From the NCBI GenBank assembly GCA_900316315.1, contig ONCK01000018.1:1-62165 (forward strand): DNA of 62,165 bases, written 5' to 3'. This DNA comes from an uncultured Prevotellaceae bacterium. GTDB lineage: Bacteria; Bacteroidota; Bacteroidia; Bacteroidales; Bacteroidaceae. Positions 1-7,873 of the stretch are shown one piece after another (position 1 is the first letter of the stretch; each line of letters begins with the position of its first letter). The notes beneath the pieces were generated by a model. That model ran no database searches and had not been told where the DNA came from. It saw only the letters and a program-made list of their open reading frames with translations. Position numbers and translations under genes: made by a program.

Positions 1-635
1 CATGAGGGTACGGGGGAGATTTCGTATGAAGACAGATCCATACATTTTCAACCTCAGTACATGAACGGGCATACTCCCGTGATAGGAAAGAGGACCTCCG
101 CCTCTTGGCTCCTGGGTCGGCAGGCCTGAAGAGCGTGCTGCTGCCAGGTGCCAGTATCTGCTTATGGGGATTCACCGCTTGCCGGACAGCGGGGATGCAT
201 ATCCTCTAATCATCTGGTATTTATATATACGAGCCTGCTTAGATGGTTTCCCATCTATGTGTGATCAGCAATTTGATTTAATGATTTCTTCGTATTCTGT
301 CTTAACCGTTTTGTCAAGATAGATACAAGGAATATTTCTTTTTTTACACTTACAACTCCAAAAATTGAAAGTATTTCTGGTGTCTGAATCAGCTGCGCCA
401 ATACTTTCTTGGTTGCTCATGCCGCGAGGGTAGAACCTTTCAGCTTTTTTAAGAATTGTCCCTTGATGATAGGGTGAGTCTTATTATAAGTTCCATATCG
501 AATGAAAAATTACGTTTTTCTCTCCTAATGGCAAAGGGAAAGGCGTTTTTTTTCGACAGAGAAATCTGTTTGTTATACCAATTGTAGTACATCATTTTTT
601 TTGCATCAGGCTTAAGGGAAGTCTATGTTATGATG
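1..635. other. Region without a confident gene
   Basis: No convincing gene is seen. The only suggestive frame is on the minus strand: a 51-codon ATG frame at 265-420 that remains open upstream to about 480, where two stops close it. It contains a C-x-C pair (FWSCKCKK). It has no recognisable domain, promoter or start signal and may be a relic. No known riboswitch core could be identified in the GC-richer part (60-200). Confidence 0.4.
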
Positions 636-1991
636 TCAAGCTTTACTGTAACTTATTCCCGTTTGACGACAGACTTTAGGCCAAATAATTGTTTGTATAA
701 AGCTCCTCGTGAAAAGGTAGGTTGTAAATGCAAGCCATAGGGATTGATTGGTATCACTGCAGAATTGGCCGGCAAAATGCAGCAGGGCAAAGTATATGCC
801 TGTCGCAATGATGAGTGTAAGTAGCATCGCGCGTGTCTGTGTAAGCCCGATGAGGATGCCGTCCCATATAAATGCGGCCATACTGATTAGCGGGATGCAA
901 ATGCTCCATCCAATATAATGGCCTGCAAGTTGGATAATCAATGGATCATTGCTGAAAAGTGATAAAATCTTCCGTCCAGCCAGTAGGTAGAGAAAGAAAA
1001 AGAGCAGGCTTAATATAATCCCCCAGCCAAAAATCTTGCGGACGGTTGCGTGAAGAAGCTTGCTGTCTCGGGCTCCATAGTGATGGCCGCTGAGTGTCTC
1101 GCCGGCATTTGCAAAACCGTCCATGACATAAGAGAACAGATAGAAGAGGTGCAGCAGTATCGTATTGGCTGCAAGGGTGGTGTCTCCCTGGCGTGCTCCT
1201 ACAGACGTAAAGCAGACGGTGACAGTGACGATACAGACTGTGCGCAAGAAGATATCCCGGTTGATAGCGATAAACTGCCTCAGGCTGGGGAGCTTATGGC
1301 TGATTGAGAATGGGGAAGTGTCTGGTGTCTCCATAAGCTGGCTGCTAATCTTCCTCATAAGCTGGCGCTGCAGGTAGAGGGCAGTGGCGAGACCGAGATA
1401 TTGGGAACAAATGGTTCCAAGCGCAACACCAGCTACGCCCAACTTAAGCCCGAAGACGAAGTATAGGCTGAGAGGAATGTTGCATAGGTTTTGCAGGATG
1501 GCCACAAACATCGTCTTGCGTGTGTCTTGCAGTCCGATCATCCATCCGTTGAGTGTGGTGAGAAGTAAGACGGCGGGCGCACCCCAGATAGCAATATTAT
1601 AATAGACTTCACTCCAATGGGCAACTTCGTCTGATGGATGGATAATCCAGATTGCACTACGGAAAATAACTTGCTGGAGAGTGAGAAGTACGGAAGAGAT
1701 GACTAGGGCGCAGAGTATGCTTTGACGCAGATGTTGACGTACGGCAGTCAAATTACGGGCTCCGTAAGCTTGGGCTGTGAGCCCGCTGGTAGAAGCTCTT
1801 AGGAAGCCAAAAAGCCAGTATACGATACTAAATGTGAGTGCGCCCACGGATATGGCGCCGATGTAGGCCGGCTGGCCGATATGCCCGACAATAGCGGTAT
1901 CCACCATGCCGAGGAGAGGCACTGTGACATTGCTCGCAATTGCCGGCAAGGCGATATGCAGGATGGACCGGCTTATGGGGGTTATTCGCAT
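636..1991 (-). CDS. MATE family multidrug/Na+ (or H+) antiporter
   Basis: Inner-membrane efflux protein of 451 residues, the usual length for a MATE transporter of about twelve helices in two six-helix bundles. The N-terminus (ISRSILHIALPAIASN) and the motif GMVDTAIVGHIG around residues 28-39 are typical of the DinF/NorM-like branch that takes cationic drugs out in exchange for Na+ or H+. Hydrophobic segments alternate along the whole length, and the second half starts near residue 240. The ATG overlaps the end of the biotin ligase gene by 10 bases, so the two are co-transcribed and probably translationally coupled. The substrate cannot be told from sequence. Confidence 0.9.
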   Translation of the reverse strand: MRITPISRSILHIALPAIASNVTVPLLGMVDTAIVGHIGQPAYIGAISVGALTFSIVYWLFGFLRASTSGLTAQAYGARNLTAVRQHLRQSILCALVISSVLLTLQQVIFRSAIWIIHPSDEVAHWSEVYYNIAIWGAPAVLLLTTLNGWMIGLQDTRKTMFVAILQNLCNIPLSLYFVFGLKLGVAGVALGTICSQYLGLATALYLQRQLMRKISSQLMETPDTSPFSISHKLPSLRQFIAINRDIFLRTVCIVTVTVCFTSVGARQGDTTLAANTILLHLFYLFSYVMDGFANAGETLSGHHYGARDSKLLHATVRKIFGWGIILSLLFFFLYLLAGRKILSLFSNDPLIIQLAGHYIGWSICIPLISMAAFIWDGILIGLTQTRAMLLTLIIATGIYFALLHFAGQFCSDTNQSLWLAFTTYLFTRSFIQTIIWPKVCRQTGISYSKA

Positions 1992-2755
1992 TCTCTATCA
2001 GGAAACAGGTAGTGTACTTCCTTAAATGTGTATCGGTGCCTCTTTCCGCCAGGCTCCTCCAGCAGGATATGTCCATCGTCCTCGACACCGAGGATGCGGG
2101 CCTCAAAGTCTATGCCGCCAGCCCGGTATCGATAGTAGCCGTCGTGGCGGTAGAGCGCGTCGGCATACTCCTGTCTGAGAAGGTCTGGCTGTCGCAAAGA
2201 GATGAGCTTCAGCCTCTCGCTGATACGATTGACGACTGCGCGTAGCAAAGCCCCTCGGTCCAGCAGATGGCCTGTCAGCTGGCAGAGCGAGACAGGATTG
2301 GGGGCATTGCTGGTAAAATGCTCCTGATTGACATTGAGGCCTATGCCGATAAGGCTATGGCTGATCTGTCCGTGAGAGAGGATATTCTCGATCAGAATGC
2401 CACATACCTTGCGGTCGCCCGCGTATATGTCGTTTGGCCACTTGATACTGCAAGGCTTGGCATAGGGCTTGAGAGCGTCGTATAGACCGAGTGCAGTAGC
2501 CTGAGAGATGCAAAATTGCTCGTGTGCAGCCAAGTCATGTGGACAGACCACGAGGGTAAAGAGCAAGTTCTTTCCAGCCTCGCCCTCCCAGTGGTTGCCT
2601 TTTTGTCCGCGCCCCGCCGTCTGATAGTCAGCCCATACGAGCAGGGGCAGGGTAGGGGTGTTGCCTGTGAGCGCGGGCAAATGACGTCGGGCCTCCAGAT
2701 TGGTGGAGTCTGTCTGTGAGAGATGTATAATCTGAAGTGATGGCGGATAAGACAT
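1982..2755 (-). CDS. birA: Biotin--[acetyl-CoA-carboxylase] ligase
   Basis: Cytoplasmic enzyme that activates biotin with ATP and attaches it to the biotin carrier lysine of carboxylases. The 257 residues hold the catalytic BPL/LplA domain (motifs TDSTNLEA near residue 16, GRGQKGNHWEG near 49 for biotinyl-AMP, KWPNDIYAG near 104, and GIGLNVNQ) and a C-terminal SH3-like domain (ARILGVEDDGHILLEE). There is no N-terminal helix-turn-helix, so it is a monofunctional ligase rather than a BirA repressor. The gene is followed with overlap by the MATE gene. A 96-base gap separates it from yraN upstream. Confidence 0.92.
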   Translation of the reverse strand: MSYPPSLQIIHLSQTDSTNLEARRHLPALTGNTPTLPLLVWADYQTAGRGQKGNHWEGEAGKNLLFTLVVCPHDLAAHEQFCISQATALGLYDALKPYAKPCSIKWPNDIYAGDRKVCGILIENILSHGQISHSLIGIGLNVNQEHFTSNAPNPVSLCQLTGHLLDRGALLRAVVNRISERLKLISLRQPDLLRQEYADALYRHDGYYRYRAGGIDFEARILGVEDDGHILLEEPGGKRHRYTFKEVHYLFPDRECE

Positions 2756-2851
2756 GTCTTAATATGTTATGCATACTTGTGTATGAGTATATTATAGTAG
2801 ATTTCGCATAATGCTTTGTGTCATCTCAGGTATCCTGGCTTTAGGATAAAT

Positions 2852-3244
2852 CTATCGGGGCTTGTGAGGCTTTTGTCCGGGAAGACTAAGTATATCAAAA
2901 GCGTTACGGATATGCTTAACTTGGAGGAACGGGGGTGTTCCCAATACGCAGATGATGTCAAATCTCAGAGGCATATCGAGCTGTTTCATGCGGAGGTACG
3001 CAGAGGCAGAGGTGATGATATGAGATTTCTTTTCATCGTCGACAGCGTCTTCCGGTTGTCCGTAGAGGTCGCTATGGCGGGCTTTGACCTCGACCATGAC
3101 GAGAGTCCCCTTACGTTCGGCGATGATGTCAATGTCGCAATGGCCGCAATGCCAGTCGCGTTCGCGTATATGGTAGCCGTGCATGACGAGGTATCGGGCC
3201 GCAATATCCTCGCCGAGGTGACCGAAATCATTGTGTAGCGCCAT
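2852..3244 (-). CDS. YraN family (UPF0102) endonuclease-like protein
   Basis: Small cytoplasmic protein of 130 residues with a Holliday-junction-resolvase/restriction-endonuclease-like fold. Seen are GHLGEDIAARYLVMHGY at the N-terminus, the acidic DIDIIAER strand and the VMVEVKAR strand, which together give the D/E-x-K metal site of the PD-(D/E)xK superfamily. The ATG at 3244 is chosen because the family starts just before GHLGEDIA and because the promoter-like box at 3266-3273 lies just upstream; a longer frame would read through that box. The exact function of the family is not known; a role in DNA repair or recombination is inferred from the fold. Confidence 0.88.
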   Translation of the reverse strand: MALHNDFGHLGEDIAARYLVMHGYHIRERDWHCGHCDIDIIAERKGTLVMVEVKARHSDLYGQPEDAVDDEKKSHIITSASAYLRMKQLDMPLRFDIICVLGTPPFLQVKHIRNAFDILSLPGQKPHKPR

Positions 3245-3265
3245 AAAATGAATAAATCTCAAGCA

Positions 3266-3273
3266 CAAAAATA
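3266..3273 (-). promoter_or_regulatory. -7 box upstream of yraN
   Basis: Reads TATTTTTG on the minus strand, a match to the Bacteroidota TAnnTTTG -7 element. It lies 22 bases before the yraN start and 21 bases from the opposing tadA box, so the two promoters share one short divergent region. Confidence 0.6.
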
Positions 3274-3294
3274 CGTTCTTTTGCCGGATTGGCG

Positions 3295-3302
3295 TATCTT
3301 TG
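3295..3302 (+). promoter_or_regulatory. -7 box upstream of tadA
   Basis: Reads TATCTTTG, a match to TAnnTTTG, 18 bases before the tadA start codon. Transcripts would therefore have a very short leader. Confidence 0.65.
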
Positions 3303-3320
3303 TATACCAAGAAAGTGTAG

Positions 3321-3755
3321 ATGGAAGACGATTTGTACTATATGCGCAAGGCGCTGGAGGAGGCCCATAAAGCCTATGAGGAAGATGAGATCCCCGTGGG
3401 TGCAGTAGTTGTATGCCAAGGCAGGATAGTGGCCCGGGCCCACAATCTTACGGAGAGGCTGACCGATGTCACAGCCCATGCGGAGATGCAGGCTATCACC
3501 GCTGCGGCCAATGCACTGGGGGGCAAATATCTGACAGACTGCACGCTCTACGTCACACTTGAGCCCTGTACGATGTGCGCCGGCGCCCTGTCCTGGGCTC
3601 AGATAGGGCGCATCGTCTATGGGGCAGGCGACCCCAAGCACGGCTATGCCCAGTGTGTCCCGAGTCTGCTCCACCCCAAGACAGAGGTCACCGCAGGCGT
3701 CCTGGCTGATGAGGCTGGGGAGATTCTGCGCAAGTTTTTTCGCAAGCGGCGTTAG
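3321..3755 (+). CDS. tadA: tRNA-specific adenosine deaminase
   Basis: Deaminates the wobble adenosine of tRNA-Arg(ACG) to inosine in the cytoplasm. The 144-residue protein has the full zinc cytidine/deoxycytidylate deaminase signature: HAEMQAI near residue 53 (zinc His and catalytic Glu) and PCTMCAGA near 82-89 (the two zinc cysteines). The N-terminus YMRKALEEAHKAYEEDEIPVG is typical of TadA, as is the IGRIVYGAGDPKHGY strand that follows the zinc site. It is divergent from yraN with a 76-base shared regulatory gap. No terminator with a T-tract was seen after it. Confidence 0.94.
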   Translation: MEDDLYYMRKALEEAHKAYEEDEIPVGAVVVCQGRIVARAHNLTERLTDVTAHAEMQAITAAANALGGKYLTDCTLYVTLEPCTMCAGALSWAQIGRIVYGAGDPKHGYAQCVPSLLHPKTEVTAGVLADEAGEILRKFFRKRR

Positions 3756-4785
3756 CTTCCTGCTTGTCAGCAGCATAAGCAGCGGACTGGACCATGATCT
3801 AGGGGGATGAATCTCGAAAATATCTGAGCAATTGCCTTAGACTTGTTATGCCTTATTTTGAAGTTCTCTCCGCATCTTCCCATCTGTAGAGACGGTCGCC
3901 CCGACACTGTCAAGGCCTTGAATGAATAATGAATTTATATAATAGTGGAGGCAAGATGACACCTCCGTCGTCCTTCGCGCGAAACAGGCAGTCTTCAGAG
4001 TTGCTCCGTAACATGCTGGATGTCATGGCATTATGAATAAATCCAACATTTTGTAATGCTTTGGCTATCAGCTGCAAACAACATCGGACCTAGTTTAAAA
4101 TAAGTCCGACCTTGTAGCGCTTACAAGGCGGCTTTTTCATCAAATACGGCGCCCGTATGAGACAGTTTCCTGAATTTATCATATTATAATAAAAGGCAAC
4201 GGGAGGAGAGGCGTGAGACGCAGCGGAGAAGATAAGCAGCTGCATCACTGCTCCTGACGGCGACGCACGCAAATGGGGGTCGCCCGCACGCTTCCCCGTC
4301 TACTTCTCAGAACCGCAGGTAGACGGAGCCAAAGGGCGGAGCAAAGGTGCTCCGCACGCTGAGGCTTCACTTCATGTCTCATCAAGAGACAGACGGTCTT
4401 GTCTTACTATTGCAGCTCCCAATGCCGGCAAGAAACCCGAAGAAGAGAAGCGCGACGCTGCGCCCGATTTTCCGGATGGACCAATTTTATTCCTCTGTGT
4501 CCTGCATTTCTGGAAAGACGATTTACACAAATTCAATAATTGATTATCAATCGTTTACGGAACTAATCCGGCCTAAAATTCGTTGAAAACAATTTGGGGT
4601 GTGAAACTTGTGTTAGTTCTATAATAAATGCTTTTCGTTTTTATCGGATAATTTTTTCCGACTTTCTTTCATCATTTAAAATTCTAGTGTAAATTTGTTA
4701 TTATAAATAGAGAGGGCGGGAGAGGACATGAGCGCTCTTGCGGTCTTGGACGAAGAACACAACGACAAGAACGATACCGGAGCCT
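3756..4785. other. Decayed intergenic region with a dispersed repeat
   Basis: About one kilobase without an intact gene. It holds one copy of a dispersed stem-loop repeat (4081-4195). The short plus-strand frame at 4347-4586 shows no recognisable domain and looks accidental. The region precedes a run of pseudogenes, so it is probably the edge of an old insertion zone. Confidence 0.5.
4081..4195 (+). repeat. Dispersed stem-loop repeat, copy A
   Basis: One of three related intergenic sequences in this window (others at 29670-29776 and 52658-52769). Shared parts in order: ACATCGGAC, TAGTTTAA, a hairpin CCTTGT-(7-nt loop)-ACAAGG, CGGCT, a GTATGAG block and an AT-rich tail with TTATCATATTATAAT. 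The hairpin arms are kept in all copies. Confidence 0.6.
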
Positions 4786-5263
4786 ATGGACATTTTGGAA
4801 AACAGACTCTTAAAGGACAAACCCGACGTGCTGATGACGCTGCTTGCTGACCATAGCACCCAACAGAACATCTTTTGTGCGTGAACAGCTATGCGTCCTT
4901 GGGTGAGAGTTATGGCTTCGCCGACCCGATCACTGTCGAGGCCATCACGGGCGACCACGGCAACGTGATACGGCCGCGGCCGTGAAGGCGCGTGAGGAAC
5001 AGCAGCTGAAGTTGCGCGAGATGGCAGAGGTCTTCACGCCCTCATGGCTCTGCAATGAGATGTACAACGAGGCCGACGCGGGGTGGTTCGTCCGCAGCAA
5101 CGTGTTCAATACTGTAGGCTATGACTATCAGTGGACGCCGCAGCCCAGCGCCATCGTCCTGTCGGAGGGCAAGACGTGGCAGGACTATGTCGCAACCACA
5201 CTCTTGGAGCTTAGTGAGCCACAAAAACTTTACGGCAGCTGTAGGGTTGCAATGGCTTTATAA
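4786..5263 (+). pseudogene. Relic of an Eco57I/BREX-type DNA methyltransferase
   Basis: A fragmentary gene read in three frames. From 4786 the frame gives LLKDKPDVLMTLLADHS then a stop; the next frame gives GESYGFADPITVEAITGDHG; from about 4982 the frame gives REEQQLKLREMAEVFTPSWL and ends with WQDYVATTLLE. This order (PLG-E-YGFSDPIT, VIRPR, REEQ...MAEVFTPSW, GKTWQDYV) is what I know from class I SAM-dependent adenine methyltransferases of type IIG/BREX type in Bacteroidota. At least two frameshifts are needed, and the catalytic NPPY region and all downstream parts are absent. It cannot be functional. Confidence 0.7.
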
Positions 5264-5276
5264 GAACTGAAACTTT

Positions 5277-5594
5277 ATGAGAGAGGACTTTGCAAAGTCA
5301 GAACTTAACAAATATTCGTTGGAGGCTGTAAGATAGCCGTTCAACTATGATTTTAGAGTTTCTTATAATAAGGATAACTTGTCGGTCAGTTTCAACGCAT
5401 TTTCACTGTTCTATAATCGTCACTCCAGAAAGGAAACGCTTACTGAATGTTATGAAGATCATAGTGACATATTAAGTCTAGGTAACTATTACAACCTGTC
5501 GTTGGCATATACTTTTAATTTGGGAAAACGCATTCCGCTTGTTAAAAAGAATATTGACGAAAGGGTAGAGAGTTCTGTTCTTCATAGTAATTAA
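5277..5594 (+). pseudogene. Relic of an outer-membrane beta-barrel (TonB-dependent receptor-like) C-terminus
   Basis: The frame starting at 5277 is broken by a TAG stop after about 19 codons and then continues in the same frame to 5594. It shows alternating beta-strands (NYDFRVSYN, LSVSFNAFSLFYN) and the typical closing strand YYNLSLAYTFNLGKR, as found at the end of Bacteroidota outer-membrane barrels. The plug and most of the barrel are missing. It directly follows the methyltransferase relic with a 13-base gap, so the two fragments were probably brought together by deletion. Confidence 0.5.
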
Positions 5595-5991
5595 ATCGCC
5601 TTAAACCAAAAGGAGTTGGCACCCCTCGCCCGTGGAGTAAGGTGTGAATAGGTTTGCTAAGCGCGTCATTTCTATCAATAACTATGGTTCCTTGTGATAA
5701 TTCGCAGACTGCGGTTTATCCGGCCTCAAAGTATGCGATTTCAAAGCATGCAAACCTTGATCACGTGATAACAAAGTCTTATCATGTAATAAATGTGATG
5801 AAAGACCAAGCCGTTTGACCGATGCCTGATGAATATGGAGGATGTGGAGAAGTGGGTCCTCGTGATTGCGAGCGAGTATTGCCTGCACCCCATGATAATT
5901 TCGTGGGGCTTATATTATTTCAAGATATTTCTAACTATTTCAGAAAGACTCAGCGCCTTATAATGTCGCCAATTTGGTGCTAAAAATTAAG

Positions 5992-6027
5992 AATGCCAAG
6001 ATGTTGAAAACTCAACAACTTGACATT
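5992..6027 (-). terminator. Displaced copy of the tRNA-Leu terminator hairpin
   Basis: A 16-base arm pair with two mismatches (AATGCCAAGATGTTGA with TCAACAACTTGACATT), followed on the minus strand by a T-rich tail (TTCTTAATTTTT). Its position relative to the 14-base tRNA end copy (6035-6048) is the same as that of the real tRNA-Leu terminator (9488-9521) to the tRNA end. It may be the original chromosomal terminator, separated from the tRNA by insertion. Confidence 0.6.
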
Positions 6028-6034
6028 ATCTTGG

Positions 6035-6048
6035 GTGCGCCTGACAGG
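6035..6048 (-). repeat. Candidate attachment site, distal copy of tRNA-Leu 3' end
   Basis: Fourteen bases identical to 9530-9543, which is the last 13 bases of the tRNA-Leu gene plus one base outside. It lies 175 bases in front of the integrase relic, which points inward, the standard layout of a tRNA-integrated element. Confidence 0.65.
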
Positions 6049-6222
6049 CACATTATATTGAAAATTGGTGAAACCGAGTGAAATAGGAAGCAAACTAATT
6101 ATCAACAAGTTAGATTATAAATCAAATTCTTAATGATACTTAAAATATCTGTTGTTTACGCCTATGTCGCCAAAATGTCGCCAAAAATTGGCTTATCTTT
6201 GTGCCGTTAGAACTCAATCCCT

Positions 6223-6390
6223 ATGGCCACAATTCTACTAAGTTTATCGTCCAAAGAAGATAAGATTACTCATCGTAGTGAGGTGCTTCTTCGGTTCCTG
6301 CCTTTCCATGGCATGAACCTTCGTTCAAAAACGGGTATATTCATATATCCCCGTCACTTCCGCTATTTCGTTAATCGCACTGCATCTTAA
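6223..6390 (+). pseudogene. Tyrosine recombinase (integrase), N-terminal fragment
   Basis: A 55-codon frame beginning MATILLSLSSKEDKITHRSE and then VLLRFLPFHGMNLRSKTGIF, which resembles the start of Bacteroidota tyrosine recombinases with an N-terminal arm-type DNA-binding domain (the common pattern is a short beta-strand, then S-x-VLIRF and LRxKSGIF). It stops before the core-binding and catalytic domains, so no R-H-R-Y residues are present. Its place next to the distal tRNA-Leu repeat supports an integrase origin. It was too short to be taken for a full gene. Confidence 0.6.
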
Positions 6391-6438
6391 AAGGCTGGTG
6401 TCATAATCCCAAACGGCTAATCAGATTAAGATGCTGTC

Positions 6439-6723
6439 ATGGACAAAATTGTCCGAGATGTGTCCCAGATATGTCCCAGACACGTCCTAGATGTGTCCCA
6501 GATGTTGTTGAGTATTGCTAAGAGCGGGCAAGGCGAATTGGGCATTGTGACTTTAATGGAAACAGCTAAGAAGACATCAAAGCGACAATACAGAAGAGAC
6601 ATTCTCGCTCCGGCTTTGGAATCTGGACTCATCGAGCGCCCAATTCCCGACAAGCCAACTTCGCGTTATCAGACGTACCGGTTGACCGACAAGGCATTGA
6701 AAATACTGAAAGGCAACAAATGA
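6439..6723 (+). pseudogene. Winged-helix C-terminal fragment (Fic/AlbA-2-type protein)
   Basis: A 94-codon frame. The first 20 residues come from a short repeated sequence (several copies of a GTCCCAGA-like motif at 6460-6505). From about residue 30 it reads as a winged-helix domain ending ESGLIERPIPDKPTSRYQ followed by TYRLTDKALKILKG, the usual end of ATP-binding (AlbA-2) or Fic proteins of Bacteroidota. The N-terminal catalytic part is absent, so this is most likely a truncated gene. A short stand-alone regulator cannot be excluded. Confidence 0.5.
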
Positions 6724-7599
6724 CTATGACTATGGAGCCTCTCTATCCTTATCATCGCTCATACGCCCAAGCGAAAGTCGGCACTATGGTGCAGTTCATC
6801 AACATGAGGACGGCACCAGAGCACGACCACCTCCGGATGGTCAACCGTGAAGAGCACCATCGACCTCATTTTAGGAAGTATGACTATTCTAACCATTTCA
6901 ACCAACCATTTCTATACTATGACAAACGGCAGTTCGGCATCAAAACCATGCAGATCCATATCCATCGTGATGAGGGACACAGCACTGCTCATCCGTCACC
7001 GCAGCCGCGAAGAGCTCCTCCGCGAACTTGTCGACCAAGACTATAACGTCAACCAGTATAAGCTATAACATATGTGACAACTCACACAATCACATTCTCA
7101 CATAGTAAAAGAATGGTTGTGTGAGTCTGCATTGTATGGTGTTGGCAGGCACAGCATTTTTTTCAAAAAAGTCCGCCTTTCTGTTGCAACTTTAAGAAAT
7201 ATTTCTTAATTTCGCCAACGAGATGCTCAGTCATTCGTTTGGCTCAGCAAATCAGACATCGATGGAATTGAGTCTTTAAGGCAGCAGGATATGCATATCC
7301 AAAGGTCTTTGGCTCAGAAAGGACGTTTACGAACGTTATCTTCCAGTCTCGAATCTCGCAAATTCAACTCACAGAAGATAAGGCAACGAAACGTCCATGT
7401 TAGGTGTATTGTATCTGCGCCTCTGTTGGCGTACGCATATAATATCTCTTGGCGTGGGCTTCTTGCGTTGCTTATCCTGTGAGGAGGCAATGCGAGAGCC
7501 AGAGACTGGGATAAGCGAGTGCAGACTCCCACGTCTTTTCATTATTAAATGTAATCCTAATTTACGCTGAAGCTTGGGTGTCGATAGGCAAGTGATAAA
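6724..7599. other. Gene-poor interior of the remnant element
   Basis: No gene can be supported. Frames at 6720-7046 and 6847-7068 overlap in different phases and show no domain; the end of the second (SREELLRELVDQDYNVNQYKL, positions 7006-7068) could be a coding relic. Structures seen are a long hairpin at 7081-7125 and a perfect 16-base palindrome, TAAGAAATATTTCTTA, at 7193-7208. Confidence 0.4.
7081..7125. repeat. Long inverted repeat (hairpin)
   Basis: Outer arms CTCACACAA and TTGTGTGAG pair over nine bases, and inner arms CATTCT and AGAATG pair over six. No T-tract follows on either strand, so it is not a clear terminator. It could be a transposon end or a recombination relic. Confidence 0.5.
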
Positions 7600-7857
7600 A
7601 TGGAAAGAAAAATATCTCACGAAGAGTTCAGCACCATGGAACCTTCCGAATTTCTCGGTCTCACCAAAGATTGTGCAGTTGATGTAAAATTGTTTGACGG
7701 CTCATTAATACAACTTTGTCTCAACGATTTAAATGCTTATAACAACATAGACAAATGTTTCGTCTCTCATACAGGAATTAAAATTCCTATATTCAAGATT
7801 GATACCGTTGAACTGCATTCAATGCCCGAAACAGCAGTTCGTCCATTAAATAAATAA
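7600..7857 (+). CDS. Hypothetical small protein
   Basis: An 85-residue frame without signal peptide or membrane segment and with no family that I recognise. It is acidic in the first half (HEEFSTMEPSEFLGLTKD) and ends in TVELHSMPETAVRPLNK. It precedes the BspA-like gene by 16 bases on the same strand, so the two may be co-transcribed. It may be a cytoplasmic partner of that surface protein or an unrelated island gene. The sequence is more AT-rich than the housekeeping genes around the island. Confidence 0.5.
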   Translation: MERKISHEEFSTMEPSEFLGLTKDCAVDVKLFDGSLIQLCLNDLNAYNNIDKCFVSHTGIKIPIFKIDTVELHSMPETAVRPLNK

Positions 7858-7873
7858 ATCATATGGGACAAAT

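Larger units (their letters stand above)
5595..6222. other. Gene-free stretch next to the remnant element
   Basis: No gene is supported here. A minus-strand frame at 5682-5888 has no recognisable domain. An imperfect hairpin lies at 5763-5787 (arms ACGTGATAA and TTATCATGT). The notable content is at 5992-6048: a terminator-like hairpin plus 14 bases identical to the 3' end of tRNA-Leu (listed separately). Confidence 0.5.

Noticed and set aside
60-200. GC-rich structured stretch considered as a riboswitch.
   Set aside because: None of the conserved cores that I know (TPP, cobalamin, FMN, SAM, glycine, lysine) is present on either strand, and no metabolic gene follows it.
5682-5888. A 68-codon minus-strand frame as a small gene.
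   Set aside because: There is no domain and no start or promoter signal, and it sits in a region of decayed genes.
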